From Mycobacterium sp. Root265 (GTDB lineage: Bacteria > Actinomycetota > Actinomycetes > Mycobacteriales > Mycobacteriaceae), in NCBI RefSeq assembly GCF_001428895.1, contig NZ_LMJA01000012.1, forward strand, positions 187,313 through 251,312: 64,000 bases of DNA, given 5' to 3'. The notes beneath the pieces were generated by a model. The model had not been told where the DNA came from. It did no database searches and worked only from the letters and a program-made list of their open reading frames with translations. The position numbers and the translations under genes were made by a program. Below are positions 17,524-26,795 of this stretch, piece by piece. Each line of letters opens with the position of its first letter. The stretch's first letter is position 1.

Positions 17524-18468
17524 TCAGGTACGAGAGATATAGCGCTGTAGCGCTTCTGCGGAACTGGATGACGGTTCCCACGCTGCCGTGGAGCGGAGCA
17601 GCCCAGAGTCGAGCAGCGGGTCGCCACGCGTCACCCAGTGCCCGGAGAAGGGCGCGAGATGCAGCCGGAACAGGAGATCGGCGCCCAGTTTCAACGGCCC
17701 CAACGGCCCGGCAACCAGCCGCGCACCCGTCATCGCGCTGATCTCCCGCACGCTGGTGTGGTCCGTCGGGGCGATGTTGTAGATGCCGGTCAGCTGCTGG
17801 GAGAGGATGGTGGCGTAGGCATCGACCAGGTCTGTGTCCCAGAGGAATTGATAGAAGGAGCTCGCCGGGTTGGGGTAGACGATCGTCTTGGCCAGGAATG
17901 CTTGCAGCCCTGAGTTGTCGAAATGCTCCCCGACGATGTAGCAGGGTCGCGCGACGGCCAGTTTCGTGCCGCCGGGTTCGCCGTGTGTCCAGTACCAGTT
18001 GGCCAGATGCTCCAGCAGCGCCTTGTGATAGAAGTAGTAGTGGTCGGGATTCCGGTCGCCGGCCGGATAACTGTTCTCCGGCAATTGTTTTCCGGTACCA
18101 CAGGCCGCGACGCCGAGCGCGTTCGCGCTGGAGGTGAGGATGAGGTGGCCGATGCCCACCCGGTTCGCCTCTTCGAGCAGCGCCTGCGTCGCCACCACGT
18201 TGACCGTGTAGGCCAGGCGTTTGTCCCGGGGCTCTTCCACGCAGTAGGCCAGGTGGATGAGCGCGTCGTATCCGGTGATCGGATCGAGGTCGATGTGGCC
18301 GCTGAGGTCGAGGTAGGCTTCGCGGACCTTGGGATGCTGACAGTCGGTCTGTCGACGACCCAGGACGGTGATCTCCTCGATATCCTCGTTGCGCACAGCC
18401 CAATTCAGCATGGCGCGCCCGAAATCCCCGGTCGCACCGGTGATGGCGAGGCGGAGGCCCCCGGTCAC
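17524..18468 (-). CDS. Extended SDR (NAD-dependent epimerase/dehydratase family)
   Basis: The 314-residue protein has the extended-SDR Rossmann motif ITGATGDFG near residue 8, a DLSGHIDL element, ALIHLAY, ILTSSANALG, and YYFYHKALLE with the catalytic YxxxK. RPCYIVGEHF and the C-terminal domain fit nucleoside-sugar epimerase relatives or ketone reductases. GTG 18468 overlaps the synthase stop by 4 bases (GTGA), so it is translationally coupled to the alpha-oxoamine synthase. A likely role is reduction of the amino-ketone made by that enzyme (inference from context). Confidence 0.88.
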   Translation of the reverse strand: MTGGLRLAITGATGDFGRAMLNWAVRNEDIEEITVLGRRQTDCQHPKVREAYLDLSGHIDLDPITGYDALIHLAYCVEEPRDKRLAYTVNVVATQALLEEANRVGIGHLILTSSANALGVAACGTGKQLPENSYPAGDRNPDHYYFYHKALLEHLANWYWTHGEPGGTKLAVARPCYIVGEHFDNSGLQAFLAKTIVYPNPASSFYQFLWDTDLVDAYATILSQQLTGIYNIAPTDHTSVREISAMTGARLVAGPLGPLKLGADLLFRLHLAPFSGHWVTRGDPLLDSGLLRSTAAWEPSSSSAEALQRYISRT

Positions 18469-19715
18469 GCAGCCGCCAGGGCCCAGGACAGCTCTTTGTT
18501 GAGTACGTCAGCACAACGGATGACTTCGTCTTCGCTGAGTTCCGATGTCATGCAGACCCGGAGGATGGGCTCCCCCACCGGCACTGCCGGGTAGATCGCC
18601 GGTGTGACGAAAACACCGGAATCCCGAAGTTGATTCCAGCTCAGGACGGTGCGCAGCTCGTCGAACAGTCGGATGGGAATGATCGGTGACCAGTCGGGGC
18701 TGTGGTCGTCGGGCTGATGCAGCGCGACGTCCAGCGGCGCGAGCGCCTTCCGCATGAGTCGCGAGTTGCGCTCCAGCCGGCTGCGCCGTTCCCTGCCCTC
18801 GTCGCTGCGGATGATCTTGACTGCAGCGGAAGCAGCCGCCATCGCGGCCGGTGTCGCCGACGTGCTGAACCAGAAGGACCGCGCACTCAGCCGGATCTCG
18901 TCGATGAAATCGCGTGATGCGGCGATGAATCCACCGAGACCACCGATCGCCTTCGACAACGAGCCCATCACGATGTCGACCTGTTGGGCGACCCCGTTCC
19001 GCTGTGTCAGGCCGCCCCCGGAGGGTCCGAACACACCGATACCGTGCGCTTCGTCGACCATCAGCAGCGCACCCGCACCGTTACAGACATCGATGATTCG
19101 CTCGAGCGGAGCCGTCGAGCCTTCCATCGAGTACAGCGAGTCGACGATGACCAGAATCCGCCGATATCGCATCCCCCCGTGGCTGCGCAGGACCGCCGCC
19201 AGCGACTCGGCGTCATTGTGCTCGAACTTGGCTTCCACGGCCCGGCTCAGTCGTACCCCGTCGCGGATCGAGGCGTGGGCCAACGAGTCCACCACGGCCA
19301 GGCAGTCGTCGCCGAGCAGCGCCTGAATGGTGCCGACGTTGGTCTGGTAACCGGTGGTGAAGACAAGCGCTTCCTCATGCCCCAGCCATTCGGCGATCTG
19401 CCGTTCGAGGGCGACATGCAGGCTGTACGTCCCGTTGAGCAGACGGCTGCCGGTCGTCCCGACCCCGAATTCCTCCGTCGCGGCGACCGCCGCGGCGACC
19501 ACGTCGGGATGCGTCGACAGGCCGATATAGGAATTCGACCCGAGCAGCACACACTCCTTGCCATGGACACCGACCATCGGCGTATCGACGGAGTCGATCT
19601 GCTGGAAGAACGGGCTCTGTCCGGTCGCCGAGAAGTGACGTAGCAGCTCGATCCGCTGTCCCACGTCCTTCGCGATATCGCCGGTCTCAGCGAATTCCAC
19701 CGGGTCCTGATCCAT
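18465..19715 (-). CDS. Alpha-oxoamine synthase family PLP enzyme
   Basis: The 416-residue protein is a fold-type I PLP enzyme of the alpha-oxoamine synthase group (BioF, Kbl, ALA synthase, serine palmitoyltransferase, CqsA). Visible are SNSYIGLSTHP, GTTGSRLLNGTYSLH, H166 in FEHNDAESL, VDEAHGIGVFG with D221 and H224, and GSLSKAIGGLGGF with the PLP lysine K255. These enzymes condense an acyl-CoA or acyl-ACP with an amino acid, releasing CO2. No biotin genes are nearby, so a BioF role is unlikely. ATG 19715 is preceded by a strong AGGAGG ribosome-binding site. It leads a three-gene operon with the SDR and an ACAD-like protein. Confidence 0.88.
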   Translation of the reverse strand: MDQDPVEFAETGDIAKDVGQRIELLRHFSATGQSPFFQQIDSVDTPMVGVHGKECVLLGSNSYIGLSTHPDVVAAAVAATEEFGVGTTGSRLLNGTYSLHVALERQIAEWLGHEEALVFTTGYQTNVGTIQALLGDDCLAVVDSLAHASIRDGVRLSRAVEAKFEHNDAESLAAVLRSHGGMRYRRILVIVDSLYSMEGSTAPLERIIDVCNGAGALLMVDEAHGIGVFGPSGGGLTQRNGVAQQVDIVMGSLSKAIGGLGGFIAASRDFIDEIRLSARSFWFSTSATPAAMAAASAAVKIIRSDEGRERRSRLERNSRLMRKALAPLDVALHQPDDHSPDWSPIIPIRLFDELRTVLSWNQLRDSGVFVTPAIYPAVPVGEPILRVCMTSELSEDEVIRCADVLNKELSWALAAA

Positions 19716-19880
19716 GGTGCACCCCTCCTGTCTGTCAGCGACGGACGCTGATGGGCGTTCATGAGAATCACGCCACCCAAGGGATTCGAGTTCAACCACG
19801 CCGCGGATTGCCGGGAGCGCCACAAATCTGAACTGGCTTGCACTGGCGGGATGACAGGTCTGACTCCCCTGCGCCTACGT

Positions 19881-19937
19881 CCAGCGTCGACTTGTTGTCG
19901 AAGAAAGTCGAGAAGTTCGACAACAAGTCGACGCTGG
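19881..19937. repeat. Dyad repeat element, copy A (perfect 22-bp inverted repeat)
   Basis: The arms at 19881-19902 and 19916-19937 are perfect reverse complements of 22 bases, separated by 13 bases. The core CGTCGACTTGTTGTCG (19885-19900), a 16-base centre and TCGACAACAAGTCGACG (19917-19933) match copy B at 10796-10844 in sequence and spacing. The element lies in the 284-base gap between the synthase operon promoter and the ssrA terminator. The remainder of that gap (19716-19880) shows no other structure. Confidence 0.75.
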
Positions 19938-19950
19938 GCGCACAAGCGGG

Positions 19951-19987
19951 CAAAAGAAAAGGCCGCAGGTCGTGTGACCTGCGGCCT
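19951..19987 (-). terminator. Rho-independent terminator of ssrA
   Basis: A 12-bp perfect stem (19960-19971 with 19976-19987) and a 4-base loop are followed on the minus strand by a T-rich tract (TTTTCTTTTG). It lies 13 bases past the tmRNA 3' end. Confidence 0.85.
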
Positions 19988-19999
19988 CCCCCTCGTGAG

Positions 20000-20367
20000 T
20001 GGAGCTGCCGGGAATTGAACCCGGGTCCTACGGCATTCCCTCAAGGCTTCTCCGTGCGCAGTCCGCTATGTCTCTACTTGGATCTCTCGGTCACGCAGAC
20101 AAGCCGAGATGACGATCCCAGTCGCTGTTTGATGTCCCCACGGGTCCCGCGACCGAACCCGTGGGTGGGTCCCTCTAGCTGATGCCAGGATCCGGGCCGA
20201 GGGCGCTCCCGGTCTGACAGACACGCATCGCTACTTAGGCAGCGAGTGCGTAGTCGCGCTGATTGGAATCGGCGCTTAATTGGTTGCAACGACGCTTACG
20301 GTGGTCATTTGCCTGCACCGGCACGCTTCCCTTGATTCGATGCGCGAAGTCGAAACCGTTCAGCCCC
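20000..20367 (-). ncRNA. ssrA: tmRNA (10Sa RNA)
   Basis: The 5' end GGGGCTGAACGGTTTCGAC is at 20367 and the tRNA-like 3' end, GGGTTCAATTCCCGGCAGCTCC plus A, ends at 20000; the CCA tail is not encoded. The GGGGCTG/CAGCTCC acceptor stem and T arm are intact. The length of 368 matches mycobacterial ssrA. With SmpB (3 kb away) it rescues stalled ribosomes by adding a degradation tag. The tag frame (20273 down to 20235) reads ADSNQRDYALAA. Confidence 0.95.
20235..20273 (-). other. tmRNA tag-peptide reading frame
   Basis: On the minus strand, GCC GAT TCC AAT CAG and so on to TAA encodes ADSNQRDYALAA. The C-terminal ALAA is the usual protease recognition end. From memory, the M. tuberculosis tag has His where this one has Asn at position 4. 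Confidence 0.85.
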
Positions 20368-20400
20368 TCGCACCCCCGCCGACAGTCGGCAGGACTCACC

Positions 20401-20430
20401 ATCATACCGCGCGCACCGACAACCGCCCAA
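20401..20430 (-). promoter_or_regulatory. Likely sigma-A promoter of ssrA
   Basis: On the minus strand, TATGAT (20406-20401) is a good -10 hexamer. TTGGGC (20430-20425) is a fair -35, with an 18-base spacer. The -10 is 34 bases before the mature tmRNA 5' end, leaving a short leader for RNase P to remove. The promoter sits between the tmRNA and the stop codon of the GGDEF-EAL gene. Confidence 0.6.
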
Positions 20431-20433
20431 CGC

Positions 20434-22704
20434 TTAAGCCTGACCCTGCACCGTCGCCAAGGACGCGACGAGTTCGGCCACCGGCACCGGCATCCCGAAC
20501 AGGTGCCCCTGGGCCAACCGGCCGCCGGCGCGGGCCACCATCTCGGCCTGCTCGGCGGTCTCGACGCCCTCGGCGATCACGTCGAGCCCCAGGTCGTCGC
20601 ACAGCTTGATCACCGAGCGGTACAGCGTCTGATCCCGCGCCGGGTTGCTGCCGGAGGCCAGGCTGCGGTCCAGCTTCACGATCCCGACCGGCAGCGCGTG
20701 CAGATAGGTCAGCGAGCTGAAACCGGAGCCGAAATCGTCCAGCGCGACCTTGACGCCCATCTCACCGAACCGGCCGATCTGGCGGGCGGCGCGGTCGAGG
20801 TCGACGATCGGCATCGTCTCGGTGATCTCCAGGACCAGCCGCTCCCGCGGAATCCGGTAGCGCTCCAGCACGTTGCGTACCGTCTGCTCGAACCCAGGAT
20901 TGCCCAGCCGCGCCCCACCGATGTTGACGTGGATATCCAAATCCAGGCCGCGCCCGCGCACCTCCGAGCAGGCCAGGTCGAGCACCAGCGCGTCGAAGTC
21001 CGCGCCCAGGCCGGCCGCTTCGGTGTCCGCGACGAAGGTCTCCGCCGAGATGTCGATCCCGTTGGCCGCCGTCCACCGGGACAGCGCCTCCACCGCCACC
21101 GGCGTGCCATCGCCGAGCGCCACCACCGGCTGATAGACGAGCCGGAACCCGGGCGGCGGCCTGCCCTTGGACGCACGCAGCAGGGTCGGGAAGTCGACCA
21201 CCGCCCCCGATGACGGCTGGTAGACCACGGCGGTGTCCTTGCCCATCCGCTTGCCCGCGTACATCGCGATATCGGCCTGGCGCAGCAGGTCGTCGGAGGT
21301 CTGCGGCAATCCGTCGGACTCGGGCCGCACCAGCCCCATGCTGGCCTGCACCCGCAGCGACGAACCGTGCACCGGGAACGGTTCGCGCAGCGCGATCCGC
21401 AGCCGTTCGGCCGAACCCTCGAGCTGCTCACCCTGATCGCCGGCACCGCGGATCAGGATGGCGAACTCGTCGCCGCCGATGCGGGCCAGGGTGTCGCCGT
21501 CGGCCACGAACCGCCCCAGCCGGTCGCCGACCGCGCACAGCAGTTCATCGCCGGCGGCGTGCCCGTAGCGGTCGTTGACCTCTTTGAAGTCGTCGAGGTC
21601 GATGAAGATCAGCACGAACTGTCCGTGCCGCATCGCCTCATCGAGGCGCTGCGCGAACAGCGTCCGGTTCGGCAGCCCGGTCAGCGCGTCATGGTGCACC
21701 TGGTGCGCCAGGCCGCGCTGGGCCCAGTACAGCCACTGCGTGAGCGACCGCTCCGCCCGCGTCGCAAGCACCTGCCGGGTCGCCACCAGGGCCACCATCG
21801 CGACCGCCAGCACGACCGCGGCCAGGGACAGTTCGCGCTCGATGTAGAGGTGAAAGGTGAACAGCACCGCGATGCCGAGGAACCCGACATAGGGCAGCAG
21901 CAGCTGCGGCCAGTCCTGACGGCGGAAGGCACTGTCCGACGGCGGTGCCGTCGGTAGGAATGCGAAGCCGGTGAGCACCGGTCCGACGATCAGCCCGATC
22001 CCGACCCACAGTTCCGCGTCGGTCATATCCACCGAGCGCAGGTAGGCCAGCAGCCGGTTGGCGGTGCCCATCATCAGCAGTCCACCGGCGAGCAGCAGGT
22101 AGTTCGTCCGGTTGGGCCGGCTGGGGTCATAGATCATTGCGATCAGCACGACCGTGCCGACGACGAAGATCTCCGCGCCGATGAAGATGACGTCGAGTAC
22201 GCGCATGTGCGTGCTGGACGCCGCGAAGCGGGTGCCGAGGTCGCTCATGACCGCCAGGATCAGGAACGCGAGGCCGGCGATGACCCCGTCGAGGGCGTTG
22301 GTGACGAACGGTTGGCGCAACGGGCTGTCGGGCGGGGCCGTCACACCGCCGCTGGAGCGCACCAGCAGGACCACCGACGTGAACACCAGCACCGGTATCG
22401 ACAGGTAGACGATCCGGGCCAGTACCGGCGCCCAGTCGGCCATGTGCAGTTGCCACAGCGTCTGGCCGAGCGCCCAGTTCACCAGCGCCGCGACGAACAC
22501 CAGTCGCCACCAGCGCTCGGTGCCGTGCTCGCGCCGCGCGACGGTCAAGCCGCAGACGATCGCGCCCACACCCGCGCAGATCTGCAAGATCAATGCGCCG
22601 GTATCGGCCGCCGAGTCGCCCCAAAACGCCATCGCGTTGACCGCTGCCAGCGTGATGACACCGGCGAGCACGAGTAAACGTAGACGCGAGCGTCCTACTG
22701 TCAC
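20434..22704 (-). CDS. Membrane-bound GGDEF-EAL cyclic-di-GMP enzyme
   Basis: The 756-residue protein has an N-terminal membrane region of about eight to ten helices (residues 10-315) with no recognised sensor name, then DALTGLPNRTLF opening a GGDEF domain with an intact GGDEF at about residue 410. An EAL domain begins near residue 515. Its EAL is at about residue 539 (VEALSRW), with EITET, ALDDFGSGFSSL, VKLDRS and AEGVET. Metal-binding and base residues of the phosphodiesterase appear present, so it may both make and degrade c-di-GMP. It starts at GTG 22704. Its stop is only 4 bases from the ssrA promoter. Confidence 0.9.
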   Translation of the reverse strand: MTVGRSRLRLLVLAGVITLAAVNAMAFWGDSAADTGALILQICAGVGAIVCGLTVARREHGTERWWRLVFVAALVNWALGQTLWQLHMADWAPVLARIVYLSIPVLVFTSVVLLVRSSGGVTAPPDSPLRQPFVTNALDGVIAGLAFLILAVMSDLGTRFAASSTHMRVLDVIFIGAEIFVVGTVVLIAMIYDPSRPNRTNYLLLAGGLLMMGTANRLLAYLRSVDMTDAELWVGIGLIVGPVLTGFAFLPTAPPSDSAFRRQDWPQLLLPYVGFLGIAVLFTFHLYIERELSLAAVVLAVAMVALVATRQVLATRAERSLTQWLYWAQRGLAHQVHHDALTGLPNRTLFAQRLDEAMRHGQFVLIFIDLDDFKEVNDRYGHAAGDELLCAVGDRLGRFVADGDTLARIGGDEFAILIRGAGDQGEQLEGSAERLRIALREPFPVHGSSLRVQASMGLVRPESDGLPQTSDDLLRQADIAMYAGKRMGKDTAVVYQPSSGAVVDFPTLLRASKGRPPPGFRLVYQPVVALGDGTPVAVEALSRWTAANGIDISAETFVADTEAAGLGADFDALVLDLACSEVRGRGLDLDIHVNIGGARLGNPGFEQTVRNVLERYRIPRERLVLEITETMPIVDLDRAARQIGRFGEMGVKVALDDFGSGFSSLTYLHALPVGIVKLDRSLASGSNPARDQTLYRSVIKLCDDLGLDVIAEGVETAEQAEMVARAGGRLAQGHLFGMPVPVAELVASLATVQGQA

Positions 22705-22788
22705 CCACCCTCCCCGTGCGTCTGACCGCGTGGGGCACTATATCGCTGTCAGCCTCGAGGTCCCGGTAAATGCCGCCATGATGGAGTC

Positions 22789-23253
22789 ATGCCGCGCATC
22801 GACACCGCATCCCGGGTCATTCACGCCTCCCCTGGCGCCGTCTACCGCGCGTGGCTGGATCCGCAGGCGTTGATCGCGTGGCTGCCGCCGTCGGGTATGA
22901 CCGGCCGCGTCGACCGCTTCGAACCGCACGCCGGCGGCGTCTACGTCCTGACACTGACCTACGACGACGCCACCACCACCGGAAAGACCGGGAACAACAC
23001 CGACGTCGTGCACGGAAGATTCACGCTGCTGGTGCCCGACCGGCTGATCGAACAGCAGGTGGTTTTCGCCTCACCGGACCCCGCGTTCGCCGGCACCATG
23101 ACGATGACGTGGACGCTGACGGCCACCGACGACGGCACCGAGGTGACGGTCACCTGCACCGACGTGCCCGAGGGCATCGGTCAGGACGATCACCTCGCCG
23201 GCATCGGCTCGACGCTGGAGAACCTGGCCGCCCACGTCGAGGCGCGCGGTTAG
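22789..23253 (+). CDS. SRPBCC/AHSA1-family protein
   Basis: The 154-residue protein has the START-like helix-grip pattern: [24 protein letters not shown] at the N-terminus, [15 protein letters not shown], a [20 protein letters not shown] strand pair, [26 protein letters not shown], and a C-terminal helix ([19 protein letters not shown]). Members bind hydrophobic ligands or act as Aha1-like factors; this one has no assigned ligand. It converges with smpB, overlapping its stop codon. Confidence 0.85.
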   Translation: MPRIDTASRVIHASPGAVYRAWLDPQALIAWLPPSGMTGRVDRFEPHAGGVYVLTLTYDDATTTGKTGNNTDVVHGRFTLLVPDRLIEQQVVFASPDPAFAGTMTMTWTLTATDDGTEVTVTCTDVPEGIGQDDHLAGIGSTLENLAAHVEARG

Positions 23254-23747
23254 ACCATCCCCTTGGCGCGCCGGCCCAGTTCGCGGGTGATCTCCCGGTC
23301 GGCGTCGCGCTTGGCCAGATCCTGTCGCTTGTCGCGGGCCTCTTTACCGCGGGCCAGCGCCAGCTCGACCTTGACCTTGCCGTCCACGAAGTACAGCGAC
23401 AGCGGCACCAGGGTCAGGTTGCCGTCGCGGATCTTGCCCACCAGGTTGTCGATCTGGCTGCGGTGCATCAGCAGCTTGCGGTTGCGCCGCGGCGCGTGGT
23501 TGGTCCAGCTGCCGTGGTGATATTCGGCGATGTGCAGGTTGCGTAACCAGATCTCGCCGTCGTCGATGGTGGCGAACGCGTCGGCGAGTGAGGCTTGGCC
23601 TTCGCGCAGGCTCTTCACCTCGGTGCCGACCAGCACGACCCCGGCCTCGTACACATCCAGGATCGAATAGTTGTGGCGCGCCTTGCGATTGGTCGCCACC
23701 ACATGGTTGTTCGCCTTCTCGGCGGCTTTGTCGGGTTTTTTCGCCAT
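23250..23747 (-). CDS. smpB: SsrA-binding protein SmpB
   Basis: This 165-residue protein binds tmRNA and delivers it to stalled ribosomes. [63 protein letters not shown] and a basic C-terminal tail ([28 protein letters not shown]) are the standard SmpB sequence; the tail enters the mRNA channel. An unusual Lys-rich N-terminal extension of about 15 residues precedes the core, as in other mycobacteria. It is 3 bases downstream of ftsX, and ssrA itself is in the same window. Confidence 0.97.
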   Translation of the reverse strand: MAKKPDKAAEKANNHVVATNRKARHNYSILDVYEAGVVLVGTEVKSLREGQASLADAFATIDDGEIWLRNLHIAEYHHGSWTNHAPRRNRKLLMHRSQIDNLVGKIRDGNLTLVPLSLYFVDGKVKVELALARGKEARDKRQDLAKRDADREITRELGRRAKGMV

Positions 23748-23750
23748 CTT

Positions 23751-24644
23751 CTATCTTCGTACGTAGAGGCGCAGCGTCACATAGGCCGTCACACCGGCCA
23801 TGACCACACCCACGAACAGCAGGATCGGCGCGATATAAAGGATATCGGCAAAGTCCAGCGGCGCAATCAAATTAGCTTGGGTGAACTGGCTGAGCGCCTT
23901 CTCCAGAAACAGCGTGCGCACCGTCAGCAGGCCGATCAGCGCCAGCACCACACCGATGAACGCGGCGAGCATCGCCTCCACGAGGAACGGCAGCTGGGTG
24001 TACCAGCGGGTCGCGCCGACTAGGCGCATGATGCCGATCTCGGTGCGCCGCGTGTAGGCGGCGACTTGAACCATGTTGGCGATCAACAGGATCGCACCGA
24101 TCGCCTGCACCAGCGCCACCGCGAACGCCGCATTCGACATGCCGTCCAGCAGCGCGAACAACCGGTCGATCAGATCCTTCTGGTTCAGCACGTTCAGCAC
24201 ACCGGGCTGGCCCTGCATGGCGCTGTCGAAATCGACGTGCTGCTCCGGGTTTTCCAGCTTCACGATGAACGACGCCGGGAAGGCGTCCTTACTGGCGACG
24301 TCCTTGAAGGCCGGGATCTTCTTGATCGCGTCGGCGTACGCCTCCTCCTGGTTCATGTAGCGCACCGAACGCACGTCGTCGCGCGCATCGATCAGCGCGC
24401 GCAACGCCTTGCAGGGGTCGGCATCACAGTTGGGGTCGTTCACCGACGCATCGTTGGTCAGGAAGACCTGGCTCTCGACGCGGTCGAGGTAGATGTCGCG
24501 GGACTGATCGGCGATCCGCATCACCAGCAGACCACCGCCGAACAGGCCGATGGAGATGGCGGTCGTCAGGATCATCGCCACCGTCATCGTGACGTTGCGA
24601 CGAAGTCCGGTCAGAACCTCATTGATCAGGAAGCCAAAACGCAC
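23751..24644 (-). CDS. ftsX: Cell-division protein FtsX
   Basis: The 297-residue protein has the FtsX topology. TM1 is at about residues 20-45 ([25 protein letters not shown]). A large extracellular loop of about 115 residues contains the paired cysteines of CDADPC. Three C-terminal helices follow ([67 protein letters not shown]). With FtsE it controls peptidoglycan hydrolases at division; in M. tuberculosis the loop binds the NlpC/P60 hydrolase RipC. It starts at GTG, overlapping the ftsE stop by one base. Confidence 0.96.
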   Translation of the reverse strand: MRFGFLINEVLTGLRRNVTMTVAMILTTAISIGLFGGGLLVMRIADQSRDIYLDRVESQVFLTNDASVNDPNCDADPCKALRALIDARDDVRSVRYMNQEEAYADAIKKIPAFKDVASKDAFPASFIVKLENPEQHVDFDSAMQGQPGVLNVLNQKDLIDRLFALLDGMSNAAFAVALVQAIGAILLIANMVQVAAYTRRTEIGIMRLVGATRWYTQLPFLVEAMLAAFIGVVLALIGLLTVRTLFLEKALSQFTQANLIAPLDFADILYIAPILLFVGVVMAGVTAYVTLRLYVRR

Positions 24645-25333
24645 TAGCGATCCATTCCGTAAACGCCGCGCTGCTCGTCGCGGATAAGCCGGCCCAATTC
24701 GAGTTCGATGACGCGCTGACGCATGGAGTCCACGATGTGGTGGTCGTGCGTCGCCATCAGAACCGTGGTTCCGGTGCGGTTGATCCGCTCAAGCAGATCC
24801 ATGATGTCCTTGCTGGTTTCCGGGTCCAGGTTGCCGGTGGGCTCATCGGCCAGCAGCAGCAGCGGCCGGTTGACGAAGGCCCGCGCGATCGCGACGCGCT
24901 GCTGCTCACCGCCGGACAGCTCATGCGGCAGCCGGCTGGCCTTGCCGCTCAGACCGACCATCTCCAGCACGTCGGGCACCACCCGGTTGATGACGTCACC
25001 GCGCTTACCGATGACCTCCAGGGCGAAGGCGACGTTCTCGAAGACCGTCTTCTGCTGCAGCAAGCGGAAGTCCTGGAACACGCAGCCGATGACCTGGCGC
25101 AGGCTCGGGATGTGCCGGCCGGAGAGCTTGTTGACGTGGAACTTCGAGACCCGCACGTCGCCCTTGGAGGGGTGCTCGGCCCCCAGCAGCAGACGCATGA
25201 ACGTCGACTTGCCCGAACCCGAGGGTCCGATGAGGAAGACGAACTCACCCTTGTCGATTTTGAGCGAGACGTCATCCAGCGCGGGACGAGCAGAAGATTT
25301 GTACTGCTTGCTCACTTTGTCGAGGGTGATCAT
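24644..25333 (-). CDS. ftsE: Cell-division ATP-binding protein FtsE
   Basis: The 229-residue ABC ATPase has Walker [11 protein letters not shown]-loop VFQDFRLL, signature LSGGEQQR, Walker [13 protein letters not shown] and the H-loop MATHDHH. ATG 25333 ([13 protein letters not shown]) matches the family; longer frames upstream are spurious. It energises FtsX. The two genes form a coupled operon with smpB downstream and a proline-rich membrane protein upstream. Confidence 0.96.
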   Translation of the reverse strand: MITLDKVSKQYKSSARPALDDVSLKIDKGEFVFLIGPSGSGKSTFMRLLLGAEHPSKGDVRVSKFHVNKLSGRHIPSLRQVIGCVFQDFRLLQQKTVFENVAFALEVIGKRGDVINRVVPDVLEMVGLSGKASRLPHELSGGEQQRVAIARAFVNRPLLLLADEPTGNLDPETSKDIMDLLERINRTGTTVLMATHDHHIVDSMRQRVIELELGRLIRDEQRGVYGMDR

Positions 25334-25358
25334 CACGGCACGCCAGTGTAGACGCGTG

Positions 25359-25883
25359 TCAGTTCGCGCTGCGTGCAGGCGGCGGCGGTGTGGCGGTCGT
25401 CTGCGGTGCCGGAGTGGGCGCCGCACCCGGCAGAACCGGCAGCGTGATGGGCGGGATCAACCCGTTCGGGCCGTCCGGGTCGACGACCGTGGTGGTGGGC
25501 GGCGTCACTGTCGGTGACGTCGGCGTGTCCCCCGGTGAGGTCGTATCCGTCGCATCGGCCGGGTCCGTCGGCGAGGTCGTGGTGGTCGTCGGCGGCTCGG
25601 TCGTGGTGGTGGTCGTCGTCGTGGTGGTCGGGTACGTGGTGCGCGGCGCCTCCACATTGGTGCGCGGCACCCAGGTGTATTCGGGGTCGGGCACGAAACC
25701 CGGCGGGACGATCTGGGTGGCCGGGGCAGGCTCCGGGGGCGCCGGCTTGTACGTCTCATACAGCCACGAGGTGAAGAAGAACGCCACGATCAGCGCGATC
25801 GTGGAGGTCCGCATCCGTCCGCCGAACACATAGCCGGGCCAGCGCTTCTCGTCCCCGTCCGAGCGCCGCGAGATCAGCTTCAT
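25359..25883 (-). CDS. Proline/threonine-rich single-pass membrane protein
   Basis: The 174-residue protein has a basic cytoplasmic start ([18 protein letters not shown]), one TM helix at about residues 26-42 ([18 protein letters not shown]) and a long exported tail rich in Thr and Pro, including runs of ten Thr. Gene order matches the Rv3103c position of M. tuberculosis (between ftsE and the mscS-like gene). Function is unknown. Its ATG overlaps the MscS stop by 4 bases and it is 25 bases from ftsE, so it belongs to the ftsEX operon and may be a cell-envelope partner of FtsEX (inference). Confidence 0.85.
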   Translation of the reverse strand: MKLISRRSDGDEKRWPGYVFGGRMRTSTIALIVAFFFTSWLYETYKPAPPEPAPATQIVPPGFVPDPEYTWVPRTNVEAPRTTYPTTTTTTTTTTEPPTTTTTSPTDPADATDTTSPGDTPTSPTVTPPTTTVVDPDGPNGLIPPITLPVLPGAAPTPAPQTTATPPPPARSAN

Positions 25884-26795
25884 TCGCGCACCTCGGAATT
25901 GGCGGCCAGCGAGGTCGACTCGGCCTTGGTGGCGATGCCGGCCCGGGCCAGCGCCGCGATGACCAGCAGCCGCAGCTGCCGTCCCACCTCGAACTGCTTA
26001 CCGGGCAGGGTGCGCGCCACCATCCGCAGGTTCACGGTGTCGAGCTCCAGGCTCTCCACACCCATCAGCTGCGGCTGGTCCAGCAGCAGCTCGCTCATCG
26101 CCGGGTCCTTCATGGCGTTCTCGCACACCGCGTGCAGCAGCTCGTTGACGGCGTTGAGGTCGGCGTTCGTCGGCACCGGGATGTCGACCACCGCGCGTGC
26201 CCAGTCCTTGGACAGGTTGAGCGATTTCATGATCTGGCCGTTGGGGATGGTGAAAACCTCACCGTCGCTGGTGCGCAGTTTGGTGACGCGCAGCGTGACG
26301 TCCTCCACGGTGCCCGTCGCGTCGTTGGACGAGCCCAGCGTCAGGGTGACCAGGTCACCGAAGCCGTACTGCTTCTCGGTGATGATGAAGAACCCCGACA
26401 GCAGGTCCTGCACGATGCGCTGCGCGCCGAAACCGAGCGCGGCGCCCAGCACCGCGGCCGGTGCGACCAGCGAGCCGACCGGGATGGCCAGGATGTCGGT
26501 GATCTGCAGCAGCACCACCACGCAGATCAGCGCGATGGTCACCCAGGAGATCACCGAGGCCACCGCCTGGCGGTGCTTGGCGGTCTCGGTGCGCACCAGC
26601 GCGTCGCTCTCCCGGAAGTCGGCGTCGATGCGCCTGCTGATCCGCTGGGCCGCCCAGTTGACGAACCGCGCCAGCAGGATCGCCAGGATCACCAGCATGA
26701 CGATGCGCAGGCCCTTGGTGATGATCCACTCACCGATGTTGCCGCGCCAGAAGTCATGCCAGCGGTCGGACACTGACAGCGCGAGCACCGTGTTG

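Noticed and set aside
16373-18514. A single 713-codon frame covering the ACAD-like gene and the region upstream
   Set aside because: The first half is an out-of-frame reading of the SDR gene. Real homology begins at ATG 17506.
18465-19715. Biotin synthesis gene bioF
   Set aside because: No other bio genes adjoin it; neighbours are an SDR and an ACAD-like protein, so a different alpha-oxoamine product is more likely.
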